A stretch of 64,000 nucleotides of DNA from the NCBI GenBank assembly GCA_964406945.1, contig CAYOTO010000007.1, forward strand, positions 40,890 through 104,889. Reading direction: 5' to 3'. The position numbers and the translations under genes are program-made. Shown here piece by piece: positions 17,687-26,741 of this stretch (its first letter is position 1; each line of letters starts with the position of its first letter). Under the pieces are notes generated by a model, which was not told the DNA's origin, made no database searches, and saw only the letters and a list, made by a program, of their open reading frames with translations. Source of the DNA: UBA2266 sp964406945 (GTDB lineage Bacteria > Planctomycetota > Phycisphaerae > Sedimentisphaerales > Anaerobacaceae).

Positions 17687-18310
17687 TTAACTCAGTCTTT
17701 CAAATACCACTTTTGTTACATCGCGGTGAACTTCTTCCGGGGTGCGGCCTGCATCAATTACCGCGCTCTGCGGCCACTGCCCGGCAAGTTCGAGAAAACC
17801 TTGCCGGACTTTCTGGTGGTAGATATCGCCTTTAAGCTCCATGCGATCCAGCTTGCGGTCCAGCCGCGCGGCGGCGGTTTGCAGATCGACATCGAGTATC
17901 AGGGTCAGGTCCGGGCGGACGCGTTCGAGCGAATCGGCGGCGATACTGAGCACCTTCTCGACGCCGAATTGACCGGCGTATCCCTGATAGGCGCAGGTGC
18001 TCGACAGCCAGCGGTCCATTACGACGCACTTGCCCGACTCGATGGCGGGTGCGAGTTTTTCGTGCCAGAGCTGCGCGCGGGCGGCCATGTAGAGCAGCAC
18101 CTCGGTTCGGGTGGTCATTAGTTCATGTTCGACGCTGAGCAGGATTCGGCGAATCTTGTCGCCGATAACCGTGTCGCCGGGATCTCGAAAGCCCACTACG
18201 GATCCGCCCCGCCGGCTGATCCAGTCGGCCAGCATGTGGCTTTGCGTGCTCTTTCCGCAACCGTCAGGCCCGTCGAGCACGATGAATTTGCCTGTGAATA
18301 AGTCTTTCAT
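17687..18310 (-). CDS. tmk: Thymidylate kinase
   Basis: Phosphorylates dTMP to dTDP for DNA synthesis. The 207-residue protein has the P-loop GPDGCGKST (about 14-22), FRDPGDT in place of the usual REPGGT, the DRWLSSTCAYQG motif that holds the thymidine, and a lid region near LDRKLDRME. The ATG at 18310 is preferred; a TTG twelve codons upstream is possible. It is the first gene of the tmk-holB block and lies about 90 bases downstream of the dnaE-coupled small gene. Confidence 0.94.
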   Translation of the reverse strand: MKDLFTGKFIVLDGPDGCGKSTQSHMLADWISRRGGSVVGFRDPGDTVIGDKIRRILLSVEHELMTTRTEVLLYMAARAQLWHEKLAPAIESGKCVVMDRWLSSTCAYQGYAGQFGVEKVLSIAADSLERVRPDLTLILDVDLQTAAARLDRKLDRMELKGDIYHQKVRQGFLELAGQWPQSAVIDAGRTPEEVHRDVTKVVFERLS

Positions 18311-18402
18311 GCGGGCGATTATTACATGATGTGATGGATTCGTCAATCAGCGAGGCAAAGCACTCCCGACCGAGGCTGAGACAAGACTGTGTGCTGGTCC
18401 GC

Positions 18403-18648
18403 TTACTTTGCGCGGCGGTAGACTTTGTTGAAGAGGTCGTCTCCGAGTCTGAGTCTGATTACTTCGAGTCTGACCTGTTCGTCGTTGAATTCGGGGTGGC
18501 GCTGTCTGACGCCGGCTTCGGCAAGTATTCGTGCGGTCGCGATCAGATCGAAGGTCATTCGCAGCCGGCCTTCGGGGCCCAGCTTTCGCAGGGCCTCGAT
18601 CTGGACTCGCGCTGCTTCCGGAGATGTGTCTGGCGATAGAAAACTCAT
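18403..18648 (-). CDS. Small conserved protein coupled to dnaE
   Basis: An 81-residue soluble protein, predicted mostly helical (SPEAARVQIEALRKLGPEGRLRM and following). Its ATG lies one base beyond the dnaE stop, so translation is probably coupled to dnaE. The pattern RHPEFNDEQVRLEVIRLRLGD resembles short proteins found in Planctomycetota and Cyanobacteria that have no assigned role. Nothing in the sequence indicates catalysis or a membrane location. Confidence 0.65.
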   Translation of the reverse strand: MSFLSPDTSPEAARVQIEALRKLGPEGRLRMTFDLIATARILAEAGVRQRHPEFNDEQVRLEVIRLRLGDDLFNKVYRRAK

Positions 18649-18649
18649 G

Positions 18650-21600
18650 TTATTTTGCGAGTGTGAAGTTTTCTTCTCCTACGACTTGTCGCATTTTGCG
18701 GCAGAAGTCTGTTGTCGGGCAGACGCAGAGTCGGCGGTCGGCCGTGGCGTATACGCGGCCTGCGTCGGTCCGCATGACCAGGTTGAGCGTGCTCTTGCCG
18801 CGATGCGTTTCGCAGAGTGTTCTTATCGTCTCGATCTTTTCGTCGGTAATTGCGTTCACATCCAGGCGGATTCGAACCTGGGCCGCAAGTTTTTCGCGTA
18901 CCTCGGGCTGGGCGATGATCTCGTCTACGATGATATTCGGTCGTTCACGGCGGAAATCGAGTTTGCCCTTAACGAATACGACCGCGTCCGGCTGGAGCAG
19001 TTCGGAGAACTTGCTGAGCACACGCGGAAACAGCACGGCCTCGACGCTTCCCTGGAGGTCGTCCAGCTCGATTACCGCCATTTTCGCTCCGGCATTGCGG
19101 CCGTTTTTGGTTATGTGTGTTCTGATTCGCGTAATCATTCCGCCGATTATCAGTTCCTGGTCCTGCCGGCCGCTCTGGAGCTTGGCGGTGTTGGTGGTCG
19201 AGTAGATTGAAATTTCCTCGGCATGATGGCTGAGCGGGTTGCTCGTCACGTAGAAGCCGAGGACCTCTTTTTCGTAGGCCAGCATCTGGGGCTCGGGCCA
19301 GGGTGGAACGTTGGGCAGGCTTTTGTGGTCTTCGGCGTAGTCGGGCTCCCGGTCCATCTGGCCGAAGAAGTTCATCTGTCCGCTGAGCCGGTCCGCCTGC
19401 ATGGACGTTCCGACCTGCATGGCGCTTTCCAGTCCAATCATCATCTGGTGACGGTTGCCGCCGAGCCGGTCGAATGCTCCGGCTTTGATAAGCGCTTCGA
19501 CGACCTGTTTGTTTACCGCTCGCAGGTCGACGTTTTCGCAGAAGTGGAAGAGGCTCTTGAACTTGCCGATTTTTTCGCGGGCTGCGATAATCTGTTCCAC
19601 GGCTCTGCCTCCGACGCCCTTGACCGCGGCCAGGCCGAAGCGGATTACCTTCTTGGTTTCTTCGCCGCGGCCCTTGTAGACGGGCGTGAAATAGAGGTCG
19701 CTTTCGTTGATGTCGGGCGCGAGAATCTCAATATCCATCGCGGCGCACTCGCCGATGTAATCGACGACTTTTTCGGTGTTGTCCTTTTCGTAAGTAAGCA
19801 GCGCGGCCATGTATTCGACGGGCCAGTAGGCCTTCATGTAGGCCGTTTGATATGCGACGAACGAATAGCGTGTGGAGTGACTCTTATTGAAGCCGTAACC
19901 GGCGAATCGTTCGATCAGCTCGAAGATCTCCTCGGCCTGTTCGGTCTTGAGGCCTTTGTCGACGCAGCCGGCGATGAATTTTTCCTTCTCCTTGGCGATG
20001 ACTTCGAGTTTCTTCTTACTTATGGCTTTGATGAGTTTGTATGCATCGCGCAGCCCGATGTCGCCGAGGCGGTTGCAGATCTGCATGACCTGCTCCTGGT
20101 AGATCATAATGCCGTAAGTTTCTTCGAGCACTTCTTTCATGATCTCGTGGGGAACGGACCAGCTTGCGCCGTGTTTACGGTCGATGTAATCGGGAATGAG
20201 CGTCATCGGGCCGGGGCGGTAGAGCGCGTTGGCGGCGATAAGGTCTTCGAGCCGGTCCGGGCGCATTTTGATGAGCATGCTCTGCATGCCGCCGGATTCG
20301 AACTGAAAGACGCCCTTGGTGCGACCGGAGGCGAACACTTCGAAGACTTTGGGGTCGGTGAGGTCGAGGGCTTCGAGATCGATGTCCACATCGTGTTTTT
20401 GCTTGACGAGTTTGCGGGCAAGTTCCAGGACGCTCAGCGTCTTGAGGCCGAGGAAGTCCATCTTCAGCAGGCCGACTTTTTCGACCATCGGTCCTTCGAA
20501 CTGCGTGATGAGATCGTCGCTGCCGGAGGCTTTGTAGAGCGGTATGAAATTGTCGAGCGGTTCATCGGAGACCACCACGCCGGCCGCATGCACCGAAGCG
20601 TGCCTGGCGAGGCCTTCGAGCTTTTTGCCTATGTCGATCACTTTGGCGGTCTGGGCGTCTTCTTCGTAGAGTTTCTTGAGATCGGGCTCGGTTTCCAGTG
20701 CGTCGTCGAGTGTCATGCCGAGAGTGGCCGGCACGAGCTTGGCGAGTTTGTCTGCCTGGCCGAGATCGACTCCGAGCACGCGGCAGATGTCACGTATAAC
20801 CGCGCGTGCCTTCATTGTTCCGAAGGTGATAATCTGTGCCACATGACCGTATTTCCGGCGGACGTAGTCGATTACCGCGGCGCGGTGTGCCTGGCAGATG
20901 TCGATATCGATATCGGGCATTTCGTTTCGCTGCGGGTCCATGAACCTTTCGAACAGCAGGTTGTAGCGGAGCGGGTCCACATCGCACAGGCCCAGGCAGT
21001 AGCCGACGATCGTGCCGACGCCGCTGCCCCTGGCGCCCAGGGGAATGCCGCGTTCGCGGGCGTATCTGCAGAAGTCCCAGACAATCAGAAAGTAGCTGGA
21101 GAAACCTTTGCCCTCTATGACGTCGAGTTCCTTCCTGATTCTCTCGTCGACTTCGGGGGTTACTTCTCCGTAGAGTTTTTTGGCGCCTTCATAGCAGAGA
21201 TTTGTCAGGTAATCTTCGGCGGTAAGATTGTCCGGCGGTTGAAAGACCGGGGCGTGCTGGGTGGACAGGTCGATTTCGACATTGCAGCGTTCGGCGATGG
21301 CAAGTGTATTGTCGGCGGCCTCGGAGATTTTTGGGAATAGCTCGCGCATCTGTTCGGGACTTTTGAGGAAGATGTCGGCCGGGTAGATGAGGCGGTCGGG
21401 ATCGTTCGCAAGGCGGCCGGTGCTGATAGCGCACAAGGCGTTGTGGGCTTCGTGGTCATCGGCTTCGAGAAAATGCACATCGTTTGTAACAATGAGTCCG
21501 AGCCCCTTCTTCTCGGCGATTTCGATGAGGCCTTCGGCCACGTGCGGCTCGTCGTTATCGTGCTTCTGCAACTCGATGAAAAAACGTTCGGGTCCGAAGA

Positions 21601-22102
21601 TTTTTGCGTAGTCGTCGGTGAGCGAATAGGCTGCGTCCATATCGCGGCGGTCGACTGCGGCGGTAATTTCGCCTTTGATGCATGCACTGGTGGCGATTAT
21701 CCCTTCGTTGAACTCGGCCAGAACCTCCTTGTCGATCCGGGGGCGATAGTAGAAGCCTTCGGTATAGCCGATACTGGCGAGCTTGAGCAGGTTCTGGTAG
21801 CCCTTCTGGTTTTCGGCCAGCAGGATGAGGTGATAGGCGGCGTCTTTGATGCCGCCGGCGCTTTTGTCAAGACGCGAACCCGGGGCGATATACGCTTCGA
21901 TGCCGATGATGGGTTTGATTCCGGCGGCCAGGGCGCCTGTGTAAAACTGAATCAGTCCGAACATGTTGCCGTGGTCCGTGACCGCGACCGAATCCATGCC
22001 CAGCTCTTTGCAGCGTTTGAAAAGTTTTTTGAAAGTAACCGCCCCGTCCAGGAGCGAGTATTCACTATGCAGATGAAGATGCGTAAATCCATTTACAGCC
22101 AT
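18650..22102 (-). CDS. dnaE: DNA polymerase III alpha subunit
   Basis: The replicative polymerase subunit, 1150 residues, close to the usual DnaE1 length. The PHP domain is at the N terminus (FTHLHLHSEYSLLDGAV, VAVTDHGNMFG). The catalytic aspartates are in MPDIDIDICQ near residue 400, and GSGVGTIVGYCLG precedes them. KDNTEKV and the HhH segment follow in the polymerase C-terminal part, and an OB-fold (AVIELDDLQGSVEAVLFPRV) sits near residue 1000. A promoter with 17-bp spacing is 38 bases upstream. The leader holds a two-codon ATG-GGC-TAA frame just before the start. Confidence 0.97.
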   Translation of the reverse strand: MAVNGFTHLHLHSEYSLLDGAVTFKKLFKRCKELGMDSVAVTDHGNMFGLIQFYTGALAAGIKPIIGIEAYIAPGSRLDKSAGGIKDAAYHLILLAENQKGYQNLLKLASIGYTEGFYYRPRIDKEVLAEFNEGIIATSACIKGEITAAVDRRDMDAAYSLTDDYAKIFGPERFFIELQKHDNDEPHVAEGLIEIAEKKGLGLIVTNDVHFLEADDHEAHNALCAISTGRLANDPDRLIYPADIFLKSPEQMRELFPKISEAADNTLAIAERCNVEIDLSTQHAPVFQPPDNLTAEDYLTNLCYEGAKKLYGEVTPEVDERIRKELDVIEGKGFSSYFLIVWDFCRYARERGIPLGARGSGVGTIVGYCLGLCDVDPLRYNLLFERFMDPQRNEMPDIDIDICQAHRAAVIDYVRRKYGHVAQIITFGTMKARAVIRDICRVLGVDLGQADKLAKLVPATLGMTLDDALETEPDLKKLYEEDAQTAKVIDIGKKLEGLARHASVHAAGVVVSDEPLDNFIPLYKASGSDDLITQFEGPMVEKVGLLKMDFLGLKTLSVLELARKLVKQKHDVDIDLEALDLTDPKVFEVFASGRTKGVFQFESGGMQSMLIKMRPDRLEDLIAANALYRPGPMTLIPDYIDRKHGASWSVPHEIMKEVLEETYGIMIYQEQVMQICNRLGDIGLRDAYKLIKAISKKKLEVIAKEKEKFIAGCVDKGLKTEQAEEIFELIERFAGYGFNKSHSTRYSFVAYQTAYMKAYWPVEYMAALLTYEKDNTEKVVDYIGECAAMDIEILAPDINESDLYFTPVYKGRGEETKKVIRFGLAAVKGVGGRAVEQIIAAREKIGKFKSLFHFCENVDLRAVNKQVVEALIKAGAFDRLGGNRHQMMIGLESAMQVGTSMQADRLSGQMNFFGQMDREPDYAEDHKSLPNVPPWPEPQMLAYEKEVLGFYVTSNPLSHHAEEISIYSTTNTAKLQSGRQDQELIIGGMITRIRTHITKNGRNAGAKMAVIELDDLQGSVEAVLFPRVLSKFSELLQPDAVVFVKGKLDFRRERPNIIVDEIIAQPEVREKLAAQVRIRLDVNAITDEKIETIRTLCETHRGKSTLNLVMRTDAGRVYATADRRLCVCPTTDFCRKMRQVVGEENFTLAK

Positions 22103-22139
22103 AACTTAGCCCATCCTTCCAGAAAGTAATCACCTCCAT

Positions 22140-22168
22140 ATAATAGCGGCGTACCCGGGGGCAGTCAA
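22140..22168 (-). promoter_or_regulatory. Sigma-70-type promoter of dnaE
   Basis: On the minus strand TTGACT (22168-22163) and TATTAT (22145-22140) are separated by 17 bases. The predicted start point near 22133 leaves a leader of about 30 bases containing AAGGATGGGCTAA, that is, a minimal Met-Gly-stop frame in the same phase as dnaE. Confidence 0.65.
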
Positions 22169-22213
22169 CTTCGAATAGGCTGTCTGGTTCGGAATCCGGG
22201 TGACTCAATCCTG

Positions 22214-24436
22214 CTACGGGCCGAACAGGGCGATTTCCCAGATTCGTGCGATATTCATGTGTGTTTTTGTAACGACCAGACGGAGCCGGTCGGTCTGAAT
22301 AGGCGGGAATTTGCCAAACCGATCTACGCTGGCGTTGCCGATCACTTCGGTTGCTTCGATTTTTCGCCAGGCTCCTTCCTCAAACGTCTGCAGGTGGAAA
22401 TCACTGATTGCACTGTCAGTCCTTGAGCCGCCGCGGTAGCCGCTGGTAATTCTGAGTGCGGCGATCTTGCGGGGCTGCGGCCACGTGAACTCGACCCAGC
22501 TTTGGGTTTCGGAATCACTGCTGAGCCACCGGGTCGAATTGTCGCCGAGATCTGCTTTGCCGTCGTTTATGTGTTGTAAGGGATAGGTTTGGTCGTCGAG
22601 ACTGCCGGACACTTTCAAATTCGCATCGAGGGCGAGGTTGGGGCCGGCCTTTTCGGCGGGGTTGGGGCGTGATCCCTTTTTCATAAGTTTTATCAATTCA
22701 TCGAGATGATCCTCGTATACCTGTCGGGGGGTCACGTCTTGGTTGACGCAAATCGACGATGCCATACCGACTATCTCGCCCATCATTCCGCAGGTTCGCA
22801 TTACCCGTACGGCGCCGAGTGCTTCGTGGGTTACGCTTATGTCGCGGCCGGCCATGAACAGGTTCGATATGTTGCGCGAGTACAGACAGCGGTACGGCAG
22901 CCAGTAGGGTGTTTTGTATGAGGTGAAATCGGCTCGGGAGATGAACTCGTCGCCTTCGAAGCCGTCGTCGTAACCGGGATTGGGCAGATGCAGGTCGATC
23001 TTCCAGGTGGTGGGCACGCAGCCGTCGGGGTATTCGACGCCGTTTATAATGTCGGATTTGGTGAGCACGACGTCGCCGAGAAGTCTGCGGGATTCGCGTT
23101 TGCCGGAAATGTAGGCGGCCCAGTTCAGTTTGTAGTTCCGGTACATGTTGCGGTCGTTCTTCAGCGCATCCCAGGCACCGTACATGGCCCGGAAATTCAG
23201 GTCGCGGATGTGCTCGCTTTTTTCGAACGGATCGTGATAGAACCCGGCCTCCCAGAACCAGGCGCCCAATTGTTTGAGATCGGTTGGAAACGGCTTGCCG
23301 TATAAATCGACCGCCCACGGACAATGCGGAAACGGCTGAGGTTTGCCGGTATCGACCACGTTCCAGAGGTTGCATCGTCCCATGTGGCCGTCGAGGGTCA
23401 TGTCGAAATCCGCACCGGCAAGGAAGCCGATGCATCCGTCTCCGGTGCAATCGGCGAATAATTTTCCGGAGAATCTCTTGCGTTGGCCGGTTACGATGTC
23501 TTCGGCGATTACAGCGCTGATTCTGGAGTAGGCGACCTCAACGCCATTGGCCCGGTGGCGCAAGAACAGCGACAGGTTCTTCTGATCTTTGACAAGGTCG
23601 ATCCGCCTCTGGTCTTCGTACAATTCGGCCTTGTTCTCGGGGCCGTAGTGCGCGCGGCGCGCGGGTTCGAGTTCGGCGACGACTTCTCCGATTCTGGGAT
23701 AGGGCTCGAAGCGGGTCTGTCCGTGCAGCCAGACGCGGACCTCGGAGCTGTTGTTGCCTCCGAGCACCGGCCTGTCCTGAATAAGTGCGACTTTCAATCC
23801 GAGCCGGGCCGCGTTGAGCGATGCGCAAACGCCCGCAATCCCGCCGCCGCTGACCACCAGGTCGTAATGACCTGCGTCGAGCGGCTCTTCGGGCAGGTCG
23901 CAGATTCGGCGTCGCCATTGGTCCATCGCGTCGCCGTCATTGGGAGGCTCGAAATCCAGATCGGAACAGAAGGCGATTGCGTCGCATCGGCCCTCGAAAC
24001 CGGTCAAATCGTGCAGAACTACGTCCGCTCTGCGGTTCTCTATTTCAATTGTGCCGCCGTTTTGCCAGTGCCAGTCGACCCGCTCGGTTCCGAAGACCGT
24101 TTCGAGTTTTTGTCCGTCGACGATGACCCGGAAGCGGCCCGGGGCGCCCGGGACCTGCCACTGGGCGACCCAGTTGCGTGTACGCACCCATACTCGGTAC
24201 CGGCCCGGGGCGGGGAACTCGATCGTTGTTTCGGCGTCGGCTACGGGAGTGCCCAGGCCGTGAGCAAGCAGGTAAGGCGAGCCCATCTGGTCCATGAACT
24301 GCTGGTCCAGCACCCAGCCGCCGCAGGAGTCGAAACGCTCGGCTTCGACCAGTACGGTCCGGGCTGTGCAGGCGGTTGCCAGGGTCAGAAAGGAGAAAAC
24401 TATCTGCGAAATGGCTTTTGAACGAATCCGGGGCAT
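22214..24436 (-). CDS. Exported FAD-dependent oxidoreductase with discoidin-like C terminus
   Basis: A 740-residue protein starting at the ATG with GAGG six bases upstream; a signal peptide follows (SKAISQIVFSFLTLATA). Residues of about 25-170 form a beta-rich carbohydrate-binding-like domain (TTIEFPAPGRYRVWVRTRNW). Residues of about 190-590 are an FAD-dependent oxidoreductase: YDLVVSGGGIAGVCASLNAA is the dinucleotide fold and LFADCTGDGCIGFLAGAD a second FAD contact. The end (about 610-740; DNSTRWLSSDSETQSWVEF) resembles an F5/8 type C (discoidin) domain. Such proteins are common in Planctomycetota polysaccharide loci, with unknown substrates. It is transcribed alone or with the next minus-strand genes. 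Confidence 0.8.
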   Translation of the reverse strand: MPRIRSKAISQIVFSFLTLATACTARTVLVEAERFDSCGGWVLDQQFMDQMGSPYLLAHGLGTPVADAETTIEFPAPGRYRVWVRTRNWVAQWQVPGAPGRFRVIVDGQKLETVFGTERVDWHWQNGGTIEIENRRADVVLHDLTGFEGRCDAIAFCSDLDFEPPNDGDAMDQWRRRICDLPEEPLDAGHYDLVVSGGGIAGVCASLNAARLGLKVALIQDRPVLGGNNSSEVRVWLHGQTRFEPYPRIGEVVAELEPARRAHYGPENKAELYEDQRRIDLVKDQKNLSLFLRHRANGVEVAYSRISAVIAEDIVTGQRKRFSGKLFADCTGDGCIGFLAGADFDMTLDGHMGRCNLWNVVDTGKPQPFPHCPWAVDLYGKPFPTDLKQLGAWFWEAGFYHDPFEKSEHIRDLNFRAMYGAWDALKNDRNMYRNYKLNWAAYISGKRESRRLLGDVVLTKSDIINGVEYPDGCVPTTWKIDLHLPNPGYDDGFEGDEFISRADFTSYKTPYWLPYRCLYSRNISNLFMAGRDISVTHEALGAVRVMRTCGMMGEIVGMASSICVNQDVTPRQVYEDHLDELIKLMKKGSRPNPAEKAGPNLALDANLKVSGSLDDQTYPLQHINDGKADLGDNSTRWLSSDSETQSWVEFTWPQPRKIAALRITSGYRGGSRTDSAISDFHLQTFEEGAWRKIEATEVIGNASVDRFGKFPPIQTDRLRLVVTKTHMNIARIWEIALFGP

Positions 24437-24576
24437 AGCAGCCTCACTGAAGAATTTGTCTGAGTTTCGGTTCAATACCTGTATGGCAATTATACAGATA
24501 AGACGGCGTGAAAGCACGAAATCTTGAGACTGTCAAGCGGAGCGGCTGGAGAGAGTGTGCGGGTCGATATTCGGGA

Positions 24577-26388
24577 TCAGAGTTTGCTGTGCTGTGTATC
24601 TGAAGTGATCGGTGGGGGAGCGGCCGGGTACGGGCCTTCGTAAATACGGGTGCAGGTGGAAGCCTGCCGGTCCGGAAGGTACGGAATGCCGGCTTGCAGC
24701 AGTTTGCCTGCGTGGGGGCCGCGGACCACATAGCCCTGTGCGAAGATATATCCGTCCAGGCCCCTGCAGTACAGCTCGGCCGCAAAAAGCGGAGCGCGCC
24801 TGCCCGGGTATCGTTCCGGCCAGTTTATGCCTCGGAAGTAAGAAGCAGGCCACCGGGCGCCCGGGGCCGGCAAAGTCAGCGGATCCAGAACGCGCATTTT
24901 TTCCCGATCGTTGCGGTCGACGGGGATTACTCCGACGCTGTGGCCGGTAGTTCCGCACCTGAGACGTGCAATGTAATACTCTCCGTGGCCCGCGTTGCGG
25001 TACAGGGCGCCTATAAGGTCGGTTCCGCGGACGCAGTCGATTCTGCGCGTGTCCATGGCCCGGGCGAGAGTCATGGCGCCGCCGGAATAGTATTTCCAGT
25101 CGCCGAGCAGGTCGTGCGTGAATTTCTGGGCTCGCAGGCCGACCGCTTCGCCTTCGCCCATGATTTTTGTGGCTATCTCGAAGACTCTGGGATCGTATCT
25201 GTCGGCCCATTGAAAGCCGCTGCTGTACAGTCCCGCGCGATAGAACATCGCATCCATCAGCTCTTCAGTTCCGACCCGATCGTGGGACTTGTCCAGGCGC
25301 TCCAGGACGACGCTCATGTGCTCGAGGGCGCCCGCCGAGACGGCACGAAAGATCATATTCGACATGTATGAGCGGCTCAGACGCATGCCGGCGGCGGTGT
25401 CCCAGACCCGACGCGTATTCGTAGAGAGCTTCGAGCGAAGAAAGCAAAACGCTTGGCGCAGGTTGGGCGGCATTGATCGCGCCGATGTGGTCACGGAAGT
25501 ATTTCCGCCGGTCGCGATTGCCGCCCATTCCGGCGCGGGTGCGAAAATTGTTTCTGCCTGGTGTTCGACTTCGAGAAGATTCTGGCCGTAGATTACAGTA
25601 GTTGCCGCCGCGGGAAGGAAGCTGCCGTCGGCTTCGTACGGAGTCCGCTTTGCCGGCTGGGCCCACTCGAAGGCATTGCGGCAAAGCGCCTGGAATTCGA
25701 GCGATCTGAGGTTGTTTTGATACAGCAGGTCCAACCATCGGTGCAAATCGGCCAGTGCGAACGTTGCAGACGCCAGTTCATCGGCCCAGACTTTCGCGGA
25801 ATCGAAATCTTTGGCATCAATCGCGTTGACAAAACTGTTCCAGCACTGTCCCGGCCAGGCCATCGAGCGGGATTTCGGCAAATGGGACGGCGGGTTTCTT
25901 TCGCCATCGGCGATTTTCAGAGCAAGTTCGGCTGCTGTGTGTGCTGCCTTCTCGGTCCGGGCAAGAATTGGGGCGTTGGATGTATGTTCGGACTGAAGAT
26001 AGGGTTTGAGGTGGTTTTGGGACCAGTCGTAGAGCGGCAGGGGCACGTCCGGGCGGTGGCTGCAGAACGCAACGAATCGCAGACCGGGTCCGCCGTTGGG
26101 ATCGGCCTGCAGGAGCACACGTTGTGCGTCCAGGCTTTGGGCGATGCAGGTGCGGTCGCCCGGAGGACGCCGGCCCAGAAGCATTTTGCGACTTTGGATA
26201 AGCAGCGGGTCTAAATCTTCTGCTATTTGCTGGAGCAAATCCGCTGCGGTGCCGGATCGGGGCGGAACGGGGGCGGTGCGGGCCCCGATGAGCTTTGAAG
26301 CGACAAAGCCGACTGCCAGGACTACCGATGCAACTATGAAAACTGTGATCGCCGCCCGTTTACGGCGCAGGATTGTGAAGAAACTCAT
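24577..26388 (-). CDS. Membrane-anchored protein with possible transglutaminase-like domain
   Basis: A 603-residue protein with one N-terminal membrane helix (AAITVFIVASVVLAVGF), so the rest is probably periplasmic. The ATG at 26388 has AGGAG upstream. The central part is helical and unrecognised. Near residue 490 TRRIDCVRGTDLIGALYRNAG is followed by YIARLRCGTTGHSVGVIPV and later VLDPLTLPAPG. The Cys, His and Asp spacing resembles the transglutaminase/papain-like core used by some bacterial peptidases. This is a tentative reading. The flanking genes are polysaccharide enzymes. Confidence 0.55.
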   Translation of the reverse strand: MSFFTILRRKRAAITVFIVASVVLAVGFVASKLIGARTAPVPPRSGTAADLLQQIAEDLDPLLIQSRKMLLGRRPPGDRTCIAQSLDAQRVLLQADPNGGPGLRFVAFCSHRPDVPLPLYDWSQNHLKPYLQSEHTSNAPILARTEKAAHTAAELALKIADGERNPPSHLPKSRSMAWPGQCWNSFVNAIDAKDFDSAKVWADELASATFALADLHRWLDLLYQNNLRSLEFQALCRNAFEWAQPAKRTPYEADGSFLPAAATTVIYGQNLLEVEHQAETIFAPAPEWAAIATGGNTSVTTSARSMPPNLRQAFCFLRSKLSTNTRRVWDTAAGMRLSRSYMSNMIFRAVSAGALEHMSVVLERLDKSHDRVGTEELMDAMFYRAGLYSSGFQWADRYDPRVFEIATKIMGEGEAVGLRAQKFTHDLLGDWKYYSGGAMTLARAMDTRRIDCVRGTDLIGALYRNAGHGEYYIARLRCGTTGHSVGVIPVDRNDREKMRVLDPLTLPAPGARWPASYFRGINWPERYPGRRAPLFAAELYCRGLDGYIFAQGYVVRGPHAGKLLQAGIPYLPDRQASTCTRIYEGPYPAAPPPITSDTQHSKL

Positions 26389-26741
26389 GCTGCCGATCCG
26401 CTCCTGCTTCTTTTCTAACCACGGCCCCCTGATGGTGCTGATGCCACTGCTGTGGCCGGTTTTCAAATAAGGGTCCCCATTTTGAAAGGCCGACTGGTAT
26501 TATGATGAATTATGCGCCGGTTTTGTTACAGGAAATCTAAATAAAGGAACGGAATTTATTCGGCGAGCGAAAAAACTTCGAATTACCGGTCACAGACTTG
26601 TCTAAACAGGGATGTGGCCGGGTATCTCCGGCTTTGGGCTGTTTGGATCAAACCCAGGTCTTTCCGATGGGAACAGTAGGCTTGGCTGAATCTTGTGCGG
26701 GCAGGACGGTGTTTATGAGTCTGTAAGACCGGAGTTGGAGT

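Noticed and set aside
19223..21340. 705-codon open frame antisense to dnaE
   Set aside because: A long stop-free antisense frame is expected from GC-rich codon use; the sense strand is unambiguous DnaE.
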